NCBI RefSeq assembly: GCF_001423945.1
Contig: NZ_LMPU01000009.1
Span: forward strand, 372,416 to 436,415
DNA length: 64,000 nucleotides
Origin: Pedobacter sp. Leaf194
GTDB taxonomy: Bacteria > Bacteroidota > Bacteroidia > Sphingobacteriales > Sphingobacteriaceae
Direction: 5' to 3'
Made by a program: the position numbers and the translations under genes. The notes beneath the pieces were generated by a model. The model was not told the DNA's origin and made no database searches. It saw nothing but the letters and a program-made list of their open reading frames with translations. Of this stretch, positions 19,323 to 28,170 are shown in pieces. Every line of letters begins with the position of its first letter. Position 1 is the stretch's first letter.

Positions 19323-19670
19323 TTAGTAATCAGATATTTCACTATCAATTAAAACAGTTTTCTGTTCACTAATTTTTTTTCTTGTTTTTTCTTTATGCTT
19401 GGTAATCTGCTTTCTTAATGATTCGATTGCCAAATCCGTGGCTTCCTCAAATGATTTACATTGTTCTTTAGCGAATAACGTTCCACCCGGTACAATCAGC
19501 TTTATTTCACTGATTTTATTGGCTTCATCTTCTACGTTCTCTAACTTTAAATACACTTCACCACTAATTATCTGGTCAAAAAACTGATCGAGCTTATTGG
19601 CCTTCTTCTGTATAAAGTTTAACAACTTACTGTCTGCACTGAAGTGGATTGATTGAACTCCGATTTTCAT
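19323..19670 (-). CDS. hpf: Ribosome hibernation promoting factor (HPF/RaiA family)
   Basis: 115 residues, the short form without the C-terminal dimerisation domain. The beta-alpha-beta-beta-beta-alpha pattern is visible: MKIGVQSIHFSADSKLLNFI, LDQFFDQIISGEVYLKL, and SFEEATDLAIESLRKQITKHK followed by a lysine-rich helix. The protein binds the 30S subunit in the tRNA and mRNA channel and stops idle ribosomes. It is 15 bp downstream of xerC. The last residues are also found in a broken copy at 18838-18930. Confidence 0.9.
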   Translation of the reverse strand: MKIGVQSIHFSADSKLLNFIQKKANKLDQFFDQIISGEVYLKLENVEDEANKISEIKLIVPGGTLFAKEQCKSFEEATDLAIESLRKQITKHKEKTRKKISEQKTVLIDSEISDY

Positions 19671-19685
19671 TTTTCCTCCTTTTTT

Positions 19686-20570
19686 TTACGCCTTTGGATG
19701 GGCTTGTTTATAAATTGTTTTTAATCTTTCGATTGAATTGTGTGTGTAAACCTGTGTAGCGGCTAAGCTGGCATGACCTAACAACTCCTTAATTGCATTT
19801 AAATCTGCACCGGCATTGAGCAAACTGGTTGCATAACTATGGCGAAGTACATGCGGACTCTTTTTATCATGAGTTGACACGTATTTTAGGTAAGAACTTA
19901 CAATGCGGTATATTAACTTAGGGTAAGCAGCCGCACCATTATTGGTAACGACTAAGTTTGGCAAATTGTTATCGAAACTTTGCAACTTTTTTAATTCGAT
20001 GTAACTATTTAATTGATTTACAAGTTGTTTATTGATGGGAATAATGCGTTCCTTATTGCGTTTACCCAAGACTTTAATCGTATTTGAATAAACATCGAAA
20101 TCTGTTTCCTTTAGGTTAATTAATTCGGCCAGCCGCATGCCCGTACCAAAAAGCAATTCGATTACAAGATGATTTCTTTTGGAATAAAAATCATCGTTAA
20201 AAAAGGTTTCAGAATCCAGCAGGTGATCAAGCTTTTGACTTTCTACAAAAACCGGCAAGCGTTTAGGGATTTTCGGCGCTTTAATCAAAACCATTGGGTT
20301 TTGTTCGGCTTTACCTTCACGTATCAGAAACTTATAAAAGCTGCGCAACGAAGATATTTTTCGGTTGATGCTGTTTTCTGATGATTTTTCTTCCATCAAA
20401 TCAACCATAAAACTCCGCACGTGGGTATGCTTAATGTCTAAAAAATTTAAACCATACGTATCGGCAATGTACTTTTCAAACTGAACCAAATCAGCCTTGT
20501 AAGAGGTTATGGTATGCTGAGAATAGCGTTTCTCGTGAAGTAAATATGTTAAAAAACCGTTCAGCAACAT
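19686..20570 (-). CDS. xerC: Tyrosine recombinase XerC-like
   Basis: 294 residues. The N-terminal SAM-like core-binding domain (FLTYLLHEKRYSQHTITSYK) precedes the catalytic domain with Arg in GTGMRLAELINL, His-x-x-Arg in PHVLRHSYATSLL, His in LLGHASLAATQ and the Tyr nucleophile in VYTHNSIERL. It would resolve chromosome dimers at dif with a second Xer protein. The location between rpsU and hpf is a housekeeping locus in this phylum, so it is not a phage or island integrase. Confidence 0.9.
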   Translation of the reverse strand: MLLNGFLTYLLHEKRYSQHTITSYKADLVQFEKYIADTYGLNFLDIKHTHVRSFMVDLMEEKSSENSINRKISSLRSFYKFLIREGKAEQNPMVLIKAPKIPKRLPVFVESQKLDHLLDSETFFNDDFYSKRNHLVIELLFGTGMRLAELINLKETDFDVYSNTIKVLGKRNKERIIPINKQLVNQLNSYIELKKLQSFDNNLPNLVVTNNGAAAYPKLIYRIVSSYLKYVSTHDKKSPHVLRHSYATSLLNAGADLNAIKELLGHASLAATQVYTHNSIERLKTIYKQAHPKA

Positions 20571-20651
20571 TTAATATAAATTAGTAGCCCACTAAGATTG
20601 AAGTTACTAATTGTTTTAATATTAAGAAATTATTAACAGAAAATTTTACAC

Positions 20652-20682
20652 AAAAAAAATGCCTTCAGAAAACACTGAAGGC
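20652..20682 (-). terminator. Terminator after rpsU
   Basis: GCCTTCAG pairs with CTGAAGGC across a 6-nt loop; the minus strand continues with eight T residues. Confidence 0.9.
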
Positions 20683-20711
20683 ACTTAATATTATTGTATA
20701 TATCTTTGAAA

Positions 20712-20906
20712 CTATACGGTTGTATCCTGGTTCATATTCTGAATGTAAACAGCATGTTTAATTTCAGTACGACGAGCTACAGATTTTTTCTCGTATGCCT
20801 GACGGCTACGTAGTTCTCTCAATACACCAGTTTTTTCGAATTTCTTCTTGAAACGTTTAAGGGCTTTATCTAATGATTCGCCGTCTTTAATGTTGATAAT
20901 AATCAT
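20712..20906 (-). CDS. rpsU: 30S ribosomal protein S21
   Basis: 64 residues. The N-terminal MIIINIKDGESLDKALKRFK and the basic middle (LRELRSRQAYEKKSVARR) are typical of S21 in Bacteroidota. S21 sits near the anti-Shine-Dalgarno end of 16S rRNA. It has its own promoter and terminator, so it is a monocistronic unit ahead of xerC-hpf. Confidence 0.95.
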   Translation of the reverse strand: MIIINIKDGESLDKALKRFKKKFEKTGVLRELRSRQAYEKKSVARRTEIKHAVYIQNMNQDTTV

Positions 20907-20960
20907 AACGCTGAAATACCTCCTCTCGTGGTTTTTAAATTTTCCTTATTGTAAGGGATG

Positions 20961-20968
20961 CAAATGTA
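20961..20968 (-). promoter_or_regulatory. -7 promoter box of rpsU
   Basis: TACATTTG on the minus strand fits TAnnTTTG. It gives a leader of about 45-50 nt with a purine-rich AGGAGG close to the ATG at 20906. The rest of the 20907-21241 gap has no other recognisable feature. Confidence 0.65.
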
Positions 20969-21241
20969 AGCAAATTATTGAAACTCAGAAACGTTTTTGC
21001 GAAAAAAACATTAACGAATCTCAGGCATATAAATTTAATTGCTGCTATAAAATGCCTGGAAAATTATTGCCTCCTGTTTTTTTTAAATCCTGTTGTAGAA
21101 AACCTGTTTTAAAACTGGAAAATATCAGGTGTTAATCCTCAAAGCGTCTCTTGAATCATTACACTGCAAATGAAAACATATTATCGTTTAACTGAATTAA
21201 TTATTTTCTTTTTATACATTTAGATCTTAAATAAACAACAA

Positions 21242-21628
21242 ATGACTACAGGAAAAAAAGTTATTTCAATCATTGCAGTAATTGCAATTCTTCTACTGGC
21301 TGGCTTAGCTTATTATCGTTATTTCTTCGTTTTTGGCGAAGGTGTTAAAGCTGGAGAACTTAACTATGTTGTTAAAAAAGGCTACATGTTTAAAACATAC
21401 GAAGGTAAACTAATTCAAAGCGGCATAAAATCAAGGCAGACAGGAACCTTACAAAATAACGAATTTGAGTTTTCTATTGGCAGTAAAGCAATTGCCGAAA
21501 AAATGATGGCTAATAGTGGTAAGTTTTATGAATTGCATTACAAAGAATACAAAAATACCTTACCCTGGAGAGGCTTCTCGGTTTATCTTGTAGACAGCAT
21601 TCTTTCTGTTAAAGATTTACCCCAGTAA
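21242..21628 (+). CDS. Membrane-anchored protein of unknown function
   Basis: 128 residues: one N-terminal membrane helix (about residues 7-28, VISIIAVIAILLLAGLAYYR) and a C-terminal domain of about 95 residues likely in the periplasm. The motif KAGELNYVVKKGYMFKTYEG and the ending FSVYLVDSILSVK recur in conserved Bacteroidota proteins that some annotation labels, without basis, as a 6-phosphogluconate dehydrogenase; the fold and length do not support that. Function unknown. Confidence 0.75.
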   Translation: MTTGKKVISIIAVIAILLLAGLAYYRYFFVFGEGVKAGELNYVVKKGYMFKTYEGKLIQSGIKSRQTGTLQNNEFEFSIGSKAIAEKMMANSGKFYELHYKEYKNTLPWRGFSVYLVDSILSVKDLPQ

Positions 21629-21643
21629 TTAAGTCTTTTTAAA

Positions 21644-21820
21644 TTAGCTCTTCTTTTTCGGAACCTTTGCACCTTCTTTTCTGGCTTCTGATAAGCCTAT
21701 TGCCACCGCTTGTTTTTTAGAAGTTACTTTTTTGCCCGAACCACTTTTGAGCTTACCTTCTTTCAATTCGTGCATGGTTTGCTCCACCTTTTCACCAGCT
21801 TTTTCTGAGTACTTTGCCAT
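21644..21820 (-). CDS. DUF6496 small basic protein
   Basis: A 58-residue frame below usual length cut-offs. It reads MAKYSEKAGEKVEQTMHELK, then EGKLKSGSGKKVTSKKQAVA, then IGLSEARKEGAKVPKKK. This is the whole DUF6496 pattern: an amphipathic start, a Gly/Lys hinge and the KQAxAIGLSEARK core. The protein is strongly basic. No function is established; such proteins often occur with stress genes in Bacteroidota. It ends 15 bp from the convergent membrane-protein gene. Confidence 0.85.
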   Translation of the reverse strand: MAKYSEKAGEKVEQTMHELKEGKLKSGSGKKVTSKKQAVAIGLSEARKEGAKVPKKKS

Positions 21821-21880
21821 ATCTTTTAGTTTTTCATTGAAAACAATTTGTAAAATATTTTAGTTTGAAAAAAACAGACA

Positions 21881-21912
21881 AAAAAAATCCGGAGGTTGTT
21901 ACCTTCCGGATT
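21881..21912 (-). terminator. Terminator after the acyl-CoA dehydrogenase gene
   Basis: AATCCGGAAGG pairs with CCTCCGGATT across a short loop, with eight T residues following on the minus strand. Confidence 0.85.
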
Positions 21913-21951
21913 ACTCATAAATATATTTGGTTGTTAATATTTTGATTAAGC

Positions 21952-23103
21952 TTAGCCTAAAATTTCTCTGGCAATTACAATTTTCTGAATTTCTGAAGTC
22001 CCCTCGCCTATTGTACATAATTTACTGTCGCGGTAAAATTTTTCTACAGGAAAATCTTTAGTATAGCCGTAACCACCAAAAATCTGCACTGCTTCGGTTG
22101 ATACCTTTACGGCAACTTCCGACGAAAAATATTTAGCCATTGCCGATTCCTTTGTCATTGGCAGGTGTCTGTTTTTCAAATCAGCGGCCTGGCGAATCAA
22201 AAGTTCCGATGCTTCAATCTCTGTCGCCATATCTGCAAGTTTAAAACTAATGGCCTGAAAACTCGAAATTGGTTGCCCAAATTGCTGGCGTTGTTTCGAA
22301 TAAGAAACCGCAGCATCAAAAGCACCTTTTGCAATGCCTAAACCTAATGCAGCAATTGAAATTCTTCCGCCATCTAAAACTTTCATGGCCTGCTTAAAAC
22401 CCTCGCCAACATTTCCAAGCAAATTTGCCTTTGGAACGCGGCAATTATCAAAAATCATCTCTGTGGTTTCAGATGCCCGCATTCCTAATTTATTCTCTTT
22501 CTTACCGGCAGAAAATCCTGGCGTACCACGTTCAACCACTATTGCCGAAATTCCTTTCGAGCTTCCCTGCTCGCCCGTACGTACCATTACAACGGCAACA
22601 TCGCCGCTTTTTCCATGGGTTATCCAGTTCTTCGAACCATTAATTATATAGTCATCACCATCTTCAACAGCTGTTGTCATCATCCGCAGTGCGTCAGAAC
22701 CAGTATTGGCCTCAGTTAAACCCCAGGCGCCAATCCACTCGGCAGTTGCTAATTTTGGCAACCACTTTTTCTTCTGCTCATCGTTACCAAAAGCCAAAAT
22801 ATGGCCGGTACAAAGCGAGTTGTGGGCGGCCACCGATAAGCCGATAGAACCACAAACTCTGGCAACTTCTACAATTACATCTACATATTCCTGGTAGCCC
22901 AAACCTGAGCCACCGTACTCTTCGGGCACTAAAACGCCCATCAACCCCATCTCCCCCAATTGCTTAAATAAATCTACCGGAAAGAATTGTGCCTCATCCC
23001 ATTCCATTATATTCGGGCGAATGTGTTTCTCGGCAAAATCCCGAACCATCGCCTTTACATTTACCTGTGTTTCAGTTTCTGAAAAATTATAGCTTACGCT
23101 CAT
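21952..23103 (-). CDS. Acyl-CoA dehydrogenase
   Basis: 383 residues from [10 protein letters not shown]; a 10-residue upstream extension exists but lacks family similarity. The FAD and substrate segments are clear: [38 protein letters not shown], and [18 protein letters not shown]. The catalytic glutamate region near the C-terminus is [19 protein letters not shown]. It oxidises acyl-CoA to enoyl-CoA, probably of short or branched chains, and passes electrons to ETF. No other beta-oxidation genes are adjacent, so it stands alone with its own terminator. Confidence 0.93.
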   Translation of the reverse strand: MSVSYNFSETETQVNVKAMVRDFAEKHIRPNIMEWDEAQFFPVDLFKQLGEMGLMGVLVPEEYGGSGLGYQEYVDVIVEVARVCGSIGLSVAAHNSLCTGHILAFGNDEQKKKWLPKLATAEWIGAWGLTEANTGSDALRMMTTAVEDGDDYIINGSKNWITHGKSGDVAVVMVRTGEQGSSKGISAIVVERGTPGFSAGKKENKLGMRASETTEMIFDNCRVPKANLLGNVGEGFKQAMKVLDGGRISIAALGLGIAKGAFDAAVSYSKQRQQFGQPISSFQAISFKLADMATEIEASELLIRQAADLKNRHLPMTKESAMAKYFSSEVAVKVSTEAVQIFGGYGYTKDFPVEKFYRDSKLCTIGEGTSEIQKIVIAREILG

Positions 23104-23310
23104 TAATTTATATTTTATGGTTAGTGGCGGCAATGATAAACAATTATTTTTTAGTTATTTCCTATTTAAAATTCGCACAAATGCAGAACGAAATGGTATT
23201 GGGTTCAATTACCCGATCTGCCAATTTTAACACATAAAAAAACTGGATTTTTTCTTGAAAAGAATTTAAATTATTTTTCTGTCTCAACCGAACGATAAAG
23301 CGTTTAGCAA

Positions 23311-24210
23311 CTAAAAAGTAATGTAAGGGGTAATTTTTTCAATAATCTGAGGCGTAAGAATAGCCACTTTTCTCAAATCACTCAATCCAGCATAGTTGCC
23401 ATGCTGTTTGCGGTATTGAATAATTGCATTAATTTGTTTGTAGGATAGATAGGGTGATGACTTTAATGCACTAAAGTCAGCGGTATTGATATTAAGCGTC
23501 TTAACTGACGATGCATTTATCGTTATCTGGTCTTTTATTTCTGCATACTTTACCGAATCTAAGCCATAAACTTCCAGAAGTTGTTCCTTTTTGTAGAAAC
23601 CACCTAAACGCTCCCGATATTTTAAAATCCTGGTTGCGAAAGCCGGCCCAATGCCTTTTATCTGGTCCAAACCGGCAGAATCGGCTTGGTTAAGCTCAAC
23701 GACAACAAGCGCCTTTTTAACATACTCTTTTTTCTCGTATTGAAAATTTTTCCCTGCAAATGATGGCTCTTTATTTTCTATTTCTACATATGGCAAAAGC
23801 TTCTTATACATCGCGGGCGAAATGGTGTACATCTTTTGCAAATCTTCTGCTCTGTAAAACTTACCTCCTTTGTTTCTATAATTTACGATAGACTGCGCTT
23901 GCTTTGTCGATAAACCAAGTGTTTGCCACTCTTCCGAACTGATTTTATTGGGATCGAATTTAAATAACCTTGAGCTGGTCTTAATCCCTGCATTTTCGAT
24001 TCTATCGCGGGTGTAGTACGAACTTTCCTCGTCGGTAATTGTTATTTTTTTAATTGCTGCCGATAAAGCCGGCCCATCTTCATCAACAGGCTTATAATAA
24101 TTGTACGCTAAGGGAGAAATTTTTAAGAGGAGAATAATTGCAGTTAAGAACACTAAGCCGTTGAATTCGCCTTTGCTGAAACCAAAATGTTTGTTAAGCC
24201 AAATTCTCAT
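23311..24210 (-). CDS. Helix-hairpin-helix (ComEA-type) protein with N-terminal membrane anchor
   Basis: 299 residues. An N-terminal hydrophobic segment (about 18-32, NGLVFLTAIILLLK) is followed by three helix-hairpin-helix modules: GLSTKQAQSIVNYRNKGG, QADSAGLDQIKGIGPAFATR with ILKYRERLGGF, and LSYKQINAIIQYRKQHGNY. HhH modules bind DNA backbone non-specifically. A membrane-anchored form resembles ComEA, the DNA receptor in natural transformation, though the Bacteroidota versions with several HhH copies have no proven role. It is divergent from the OlsF-like gene. Confidence 0.8.
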   Translation of the reverse strand: MRIWLNKHFGFSKGEFNGLVFLTAIILLLKISPLAYNYYKPVDEDGPALSAAIKKITITDEESSYYTRDRIENAGIKTSSRLFKFDPNKISSEEWQTLGLSTKQAQSIVNYRNKGGKFYRAEDLQKMYTISPAMYKKLLPYVEIENKEPSFAGKNFQYEKKEYVKKALVVVELNQADSAGLDQIKGIGPAFATRILKYRERLGGFYKKEQLLEVYGLDSVKYAEIKDQITINASSVKTLNINTADFSALKSSPYLSYKQINAIIQYRKQHGNYAGLSDLRKVAILTPQIIEKITPYITF

Positions 24211-24246
24211 AATATGATATGACGTGTGTATTATAAATATAAATCT

Positions 24247-24254
24247 TATTTTTG
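24247..24254 (+). promoter_or_regulatory. -7 promoter box of the OlsF-like gene
   Basis: TATTTTTG fits TAnnTTTG and lies 53 bp before the ATG at 24307. No good -33 element or phased TTAACAT array is visible here. Confidence 0.5.
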
Positions 24255-24306
24255 GGATTGCAAAACACGTTACTGTTACGCAATATCAACAAGCTAAAAT
24301 TTTTTT

Positions 24307-26058
24307 ATGAAGATTATTACTACCTCAGAGTTTGCGAAGGCGACGAAGATAGATAAGTTAGGCGTTCCCGGTTTGGCAGGTTTGATGATGGAAATCATGA
24401 AACTGAACGATATTAACGACGTTTTCTCTCAGAACCAGCACTTTAAAGGCTTAGAATTCGTTGATAAAATACTGGAAACCATTGGTGTTTCAATTGATTT
24501 TGATGAAGATGAACTAAACAGTATCCCTAAAACCGGACCATTTATTGCGATTGCAAATCATCCATACGGAGGCGTAGAAGGCTTGGCGCTCGTTAAACTT
24601 TTGTGCACGGTTCGCCCGGATGCGAAGGTCATGGTTAACTTCATTTTGAAAAAGATTCCAAACTTAGATGAATTTTTCGTGGCGGTTAACCCCTTCGAAA
24701 ACGTACAGCATTCATCAAGCATTAGCGGCTTAAAAACAACTTTCGATCTTTTAAGAAACGGTACGCCGATAGGAATTTTTCCCGCTGGTGAAGTTTCGAC
24801 GTTTAAATTGGATGCACAACAGGTTACCGATAGAATGTGGCACCCGGTTGTGGGCAAATTAATAGCGAAAGCAAAGGTACCGGTGGTACCCATCTACTTT
24901 CACGGCAATAATGGTGTTTTCTTCAACATTTTAAGTTTCATCCATCCAACGCTTAGGACCGCAAAGTTACCATCCGAGTTTCTGAACAAGCATGGCCGCA
25001 CCATTCGTGTAAGGATAGGAAAAGCTATCGGACTTGATGAAATTTCTCACATGAACAAAACCAATAAGTTAATGGACTTTTTAAGAGCCCGTACTTATGC
25101 ATTAGGTGTTGGTTTAGACACAGAAAAGAAACTTTTTAATCCACTCAAACTCTTTAAGATTAAAAAGAAACCGGTAGAGGTTATCGAAGAAACATCGAGG
25201 GTTTTGATAAAAGAGGAAGTGACAACGCTGGACGATTTTAAAGTGTGGACGGAAAAGAACTATGAGGTTTACATCGTGCCAACGCTAAAAATTCCAAATA
25301 TTTTAAGAGAAATTGGCCGTTTACGTGAAATTACTTTTAGAGAGGTTGGTGAGGGTACAAATAAAAAAATAGACTTAGATAATTACGATATTTATTATAA
25401 CCACCTTTTTATCTGGGATAAAGAACTTGAAAATATTGTTGGCGCTTATCGCATTGGCAAAGGCGACGAAATTTTGGAAAGCATGGGTCGCAGAGGTTTC
25501 TATCTTTCAGAGCTGTTTAAAATGAAAGACCAGTTTTACCCTATGTTACGGCAAGGTATCGAGCTGGGACGCTCCTGGATAAGGAAAGAGTACCAGGGTA
25601 AACCGCTTCCACTTTTCTTGCTTTGGAAAGGGATTTTAAAATACCTTATCGATAATCCTCAATACCGCTACATGTTTGGTCCGGTGAGTATTAGCAATAG
25701 TTTTTCTAAATTTAGTAAGGCACTTATTGTCGATTACATCACCAAAAATCATTTCGATTATGAGATGGCCAAATATGTAAAACCAAGAAACAAATTTAAG
25801 GCAGATTTATTGCCGATTTCGACCGATACTTTGGTTGATAGCAGCGATTCTTTTAAAGACTTAGATAGCATAATTGGCGACATCGAAAACTCACACATCA
25901 AAGTTCCTGTGCTTTTGCGCCAGTACATGAACCTGAACGCAAAAATCATTTCATTTAACATCGACCCAAAATTTTCTGATTGTTTAGATGGTTTTCTGGT
26001 TGTAGATACACATAATATTCCGCCAGAAATGATAGAAAAATTAGGCAAGAACCTTTAG
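24307..26058 (+). CDS. Two-domain acyltransferase, OlsF-like (PlsC-type + GNAT N-acyltransferase)
   Basis: 583 residues. The N-terminal half (about 70-260) is a PlsC/LPLAT O-acyltransferase: NHPYGGVEG with His85 and Glu91, and FPAGEVS (158-164) in place of the usual PEGTRS block. The C-terminal half (about 300-560) resembles the hemolysin-like GNAT enzymes of the OlsB type (LREITFREVGEG, GAYRIGKGDEI, LGRSWIRKEYQGK). This fusion matches OlsF, reported in Serratia and Flavobacterium to make ornithine lipids by itself: the GNAT half N-acylates ornithine and the PlsC half adds the second chain. Related fusions may use glycine or other amino acids. It is monocistronic with a terminator. Confidence 0.75.
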   Translation: MKIITTSEFAKATKIDKLGVPGLAGLMMEIMKLNDINDVFSQNQHFKGLEFVDKILETIGVSIDFDEDELNSIPKTGPFIAIANHPYGGVEGLALVKLLCTVRPDAKVMVNFILKKIPNLDEFFVAVNPFENVQHSSSISGLKTTFDLLRNGTPIGIFPAGEVSTFKLDAQQVTDRMWHPVVGKLIAKAKVPVVPIYFHGNNGVFFNILSFIHPTLRTAKLPSEFLNKHGRTIRVRIGKAIGLDEISHMNKTNKLMDFLRARTYALGVGLDTEKKLFNPLKLFKIKKKPVEVIEETSRVLIKEEVTTLDDFKVWTEKNYEVYIVPTLKIPNILREIGRLREITFREVGEGTNKKIDLDNYDIYYNHLFIWDKELENIVGAYRIGKGDEILESMGRRGFYLSELFKMKDQFYPMLRQGIELGRSWIRKEYQGKPLPLFLLWKGILKYLIDNPQYRYMFGPVSISNSFSKFSKALIVDYITKNHFDYEMAKYVKPRNKFKADLLPISTDTLVDSSDSFKDLDSIIGDIENSHIKVPVLLRQYMNLNAKIISFNIDPKFSDCLDGFLVVDTHNIPPEMIEKLGKNL

Positions 26059-26070
26059 ATTATAAAATAG

Positions 26071-26099
26071 AAAAACCCGGATATCCATCCGGGTTTTTT
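26071..26099 (+). terminator. Terminator of the OlsF-like gene
   Basis: AAAACCCGGAT pairs with ATCCGGGTTTT across a 4-nt loop, followed by a T-run. Confidence 0.9.
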
Positions 26100-26171
26100 C
26101 TTATCAACTAACCTAAACTTTTTTATAAATACTAACCAAGTAATTTATAATGCAAATATGAGGTTACATCA

Positions 26172-26205
26172 TTAGCTAAATATTAAGGGAATGTTATAAA
26201 ATCGA
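26172..26205 (-). promoter_or_regulatory. Phased 11-bp TTAACAT-like repeats (candidate Pho-type box)
   Basis: Read on the minus strand: ATAACAT, TTAATAT and CTAATGA, each followed by 4 bases, giving an 11-bp period (TTA at 26172, 26183, 26194 on plus). The plus-strand core TATTAAGggaaTGTTATA closely matches the one at 27701-27718. It lies in the 416-bp gap 26059-26474, which otherwise holds a terminator and no gene. Confidence 0.45.
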
Positions 26206-26389
26206 AAGTCCCGGAAAGAAATTAGATCCATAACTACTGCCCAAAAAAGGAAATGCAGGCCTATCAACTCCTGCAAATCCATTCACTCATTCGTTCGGTT
26301 ATATTTACGGTAAAAGTTGCGGTATGGTTTCTTTCGATTGATACTAAGCGCTGACCCATAACATTTTAGAATTTCAGATTACCTGCGTG

Positions 26390-26414
26390 TTAACCGATTT
26401 AACTTTTTTAACAT
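26390..26414 (+). promoter_or_regulatory. Three TTAAC repeats at 9-bp spacing
   Basis: TTAACcgatTTAACttttTT then AACAT: three TTAAC pentamers start at 26390, 26399 and 26408. They lie about 60 bp upstream of the transglutaminase-like gene. The period differs from the 11 bp of the neighbouring arrays. Confidence 0.4.
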
Positions 26415-26474
26415 AAAGAAATTGTTGTTTTAATATTAATTTTAAGTAAATTTAATATTACCAAATATTTCAAG

Positions 26475-27683
26475 TTGAAAAGCAGCACCAATAAATTTTC
26501 TTTAATTTTAGTGTTAAGCATTTGCTTCGTACTGGTTTTTTGTGAAACGAAGGCTGCTAACTACTCCGTCGACTTTTACAACGGGACGTTTAACTTTTCA
26601 GCAGATTCATCAATTATTGTCGCTACACCCTTAAACGCAACTTCTGAAACGGTAAATAGTTTTTACAACACCATCAACGCCGGAAACTATGCCGGTTTAA
26701 CTACCGCTTTAACAGCTTATAGAGAAAAGTATAAACTGAACGACTGGATCTATTACCAGCTTATTCGAAAAACTGCTGAATTGTTAAGTCCGAAGTTGAA
26801 AAATTATAGCCAATACACCTTATACAAATGGTTTCTGTTAAACAAGTGTGGCTATGATGCCCGTTTAGCAGTTGGAAATGGGCAAATTATATTTTATGTA
26901 AAAAACGGTGAAGACATCAGTGACATTCCGTTTTTTATGGTAGATGATAATAAATATATGTGCCTTAATTACCATGATTATGGCAAACTTTTTCAACAAT
27001 CGGGTGCGTATAAACCGGTGAGGATTGCAATACCAGAGGGCGTAAATTCATTTTCATATAAAGTTACCCGAATGCCCGATTTTAAGCCGGAAACCTATTC
27101 TGAAAAGGATGTAGATTTCAGCTACAAGCATCAAACCTATCATTTCAAGTTAAAAGTTAACGATGCAGTTCAGGCAATTTTTGCTAATTATCCTGGGGTA
27201 GATTTCGAATCATATTTTAACATTCCACTCAGTCGGGAAACTTACAGTTCCTTAATTCCGATATTGAAGAACAATGTAAAAAAGCTGGATCAAAAAAAGG
27301 GTGTAGACTATTTAATGCGTTTCACCAGATATGCTTTTTTGTATGAGAATGACCAGGATAACTTCGGAAGGGAAAAACGTTTATCGCCAGAGCAAACATT
27401 ATTAACTAAATATAGCGATTGCGATGACAGGGCCGCATTATTTTTCTACCTGGTAAAAGAGATTTATAACCTGCCAATGGTGGCACTTTTATATCCAACA
27501 CACCTAAGTATGGCAGTTCAATTTGATAAACCGGTTAAAGGCGATTACTTAATTTATCAGGGCAAAAAGTATGTTTTCTGCGAACCGACACCACAATTGC
27601 AGGATTTGAAGGTTGGAGAAATAGCCACAAAACTAAAGGATGTTGAGTATAAGATTGTCTACAACTACAACCCGTCTAAATAA
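26475..27683 (+). CDS. Secreted transglutaminase-like protein
   Basis: 402 residues from a TTG start that gives a signal peptide (KFSLILVLSICFVLVFC). No in-frame ATG fits better. The C-terminal part has the transglutaminase-like triad pattern: Cys in LTKYSDCDDRAALFFYLV, His in YPTHLSMAV, and an acidic residue after it. In bacteria such domains are mostly cysteine proteases or peptide amidases, not cross-linkers. The N-terminal 250 residues are unassigned. It is probably periplasmic or surface located. Two candidate regulatory arrays lie upstream. Confidence 0.7.
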   Translation: MKSSTNKFSLILVLSICFVLVFCETKAANYSVDFYNGTFNFSADSSIIVATPLNATSETVNSFYNTINAGNYAGLTTALTAYREKYKLNDWIYYQLIRKTAELLSPKLKNYSQYTLYKWFLLNKCGYDARLAVGNGQIIFYVKNGEDISDIPFFMVDDNKYMCLNYHDYGKLFQQSGAYKPVRIAIPEGVNSFSYKVTRMPDFKPETYSEKDVDFSYKHQTYHFKLKVNDAVQAIFANYPGVDFESYFNIPLSRETYSSLIPILKNNVKKLDQKKGVDYLMRFTRYAFLYENDQDNFGREKRLSPEQTLLTKYSDCDDRAALFFYLVKEIYNLPMVALLYPTHLSMAVQFDKPVKGDYLIYQGKKYVFCEPTPQLQDLKVGEIATKLKDVEYKIVYNYNPSK

Positions 27684-27691
27684 ATTTAATA

Positions 27692-27720
27692 TTAAATTAA
27701 TGTTAAGCTAACGTTATAAA
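27692..27720 (-). promoter_or_regulatory. Phased 11-bp TTAACAT-like repeats
   Basis: On the minus strand: ATAACGT, TTAACAT, TTAATAT with 4-base spacers (11-bp period). On plus, TGTTAAGctaaCGTTATA followed by AAATC matches the element at 26181-26202. It lies between the transglutaminase-like gene and the 91-residue unknown. Confidence 0.45.
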
Positions 27721-27783
27721 ATCAACAACAAGCCCGCATTGGTATTTTTTAGGCTATTTTTATCGTTCAAAAAAAACATTCCT

Positions 27784-28059
27784 ATGCAGCCTGTAATTTA
27801 TACCGTTTTGAAAGAGTACTTCACAGAAATACATGCTCACCCAATAAAGGCCCGGATTATGTCGCCAGTAAACAAGGAAGAAGTTTTTGTGTTTCAAACA
27901 AGCTTATTCTATAAAAATTACAACAGCAGCGACCCATACGAACCATCAGCGTCATTTACGTCTTTCGCGACGGCAGAACGGCATTTGCTTCAGTACCTTG
28001 AAGAATTTCAAAGCGCTTTAGATATGGGCGGAAGCATTGCAAAGGGCTCGGGCATATAA
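27784..28059 (+). CDS. Conserved small soluble protein, unknown
   Basis: 91 residues from the ATG at 27784 (MQPVIYTVLKEYFTEIHAHP); an upstream in-frame ATG at 27739 would only add a hydrophobic stub. The protein has no membrane segment or signal. I do not recognise a family. It is flanked on both sides by phased TTAACAT-type arrays, which suggests co-regulation with its neighbours. Confidence 0.55.
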   Translation: MQPVIYTVLKEYFTEIHAHPIKARIMSPVNKEEVFVFQTSLFYKNYNSSDPYEPSASFTSFATAERHLLQYLEEFQSALDMGGSIAKGSGI

Positions 28060-28170
28060 ATGATCTATCGATTTAAGTTCTTGGCCGTCTAAAAACACGC
28101 TTGATTTATCCTTGAAGCATTTTTTATCGGGTTATGCAGTTTTTTAGAAAATTAGCTGTTTGTTAAGGCT

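Noticed and set aside
19686-20570. Tyrosine recombinase as a sign of an integrated element
   Set aside because: Context (rpsU, hpf, tuf) is a conserved housekeeping locus; no attachment repeats or cargo genes are seen.
20848-21135. 95-codon plus-strand frame beginning inside rpsU
   Set aside because: It starts antisense to S21, covers the rpsU promoter, and has an atypical Cys/Lys composition without family signals.
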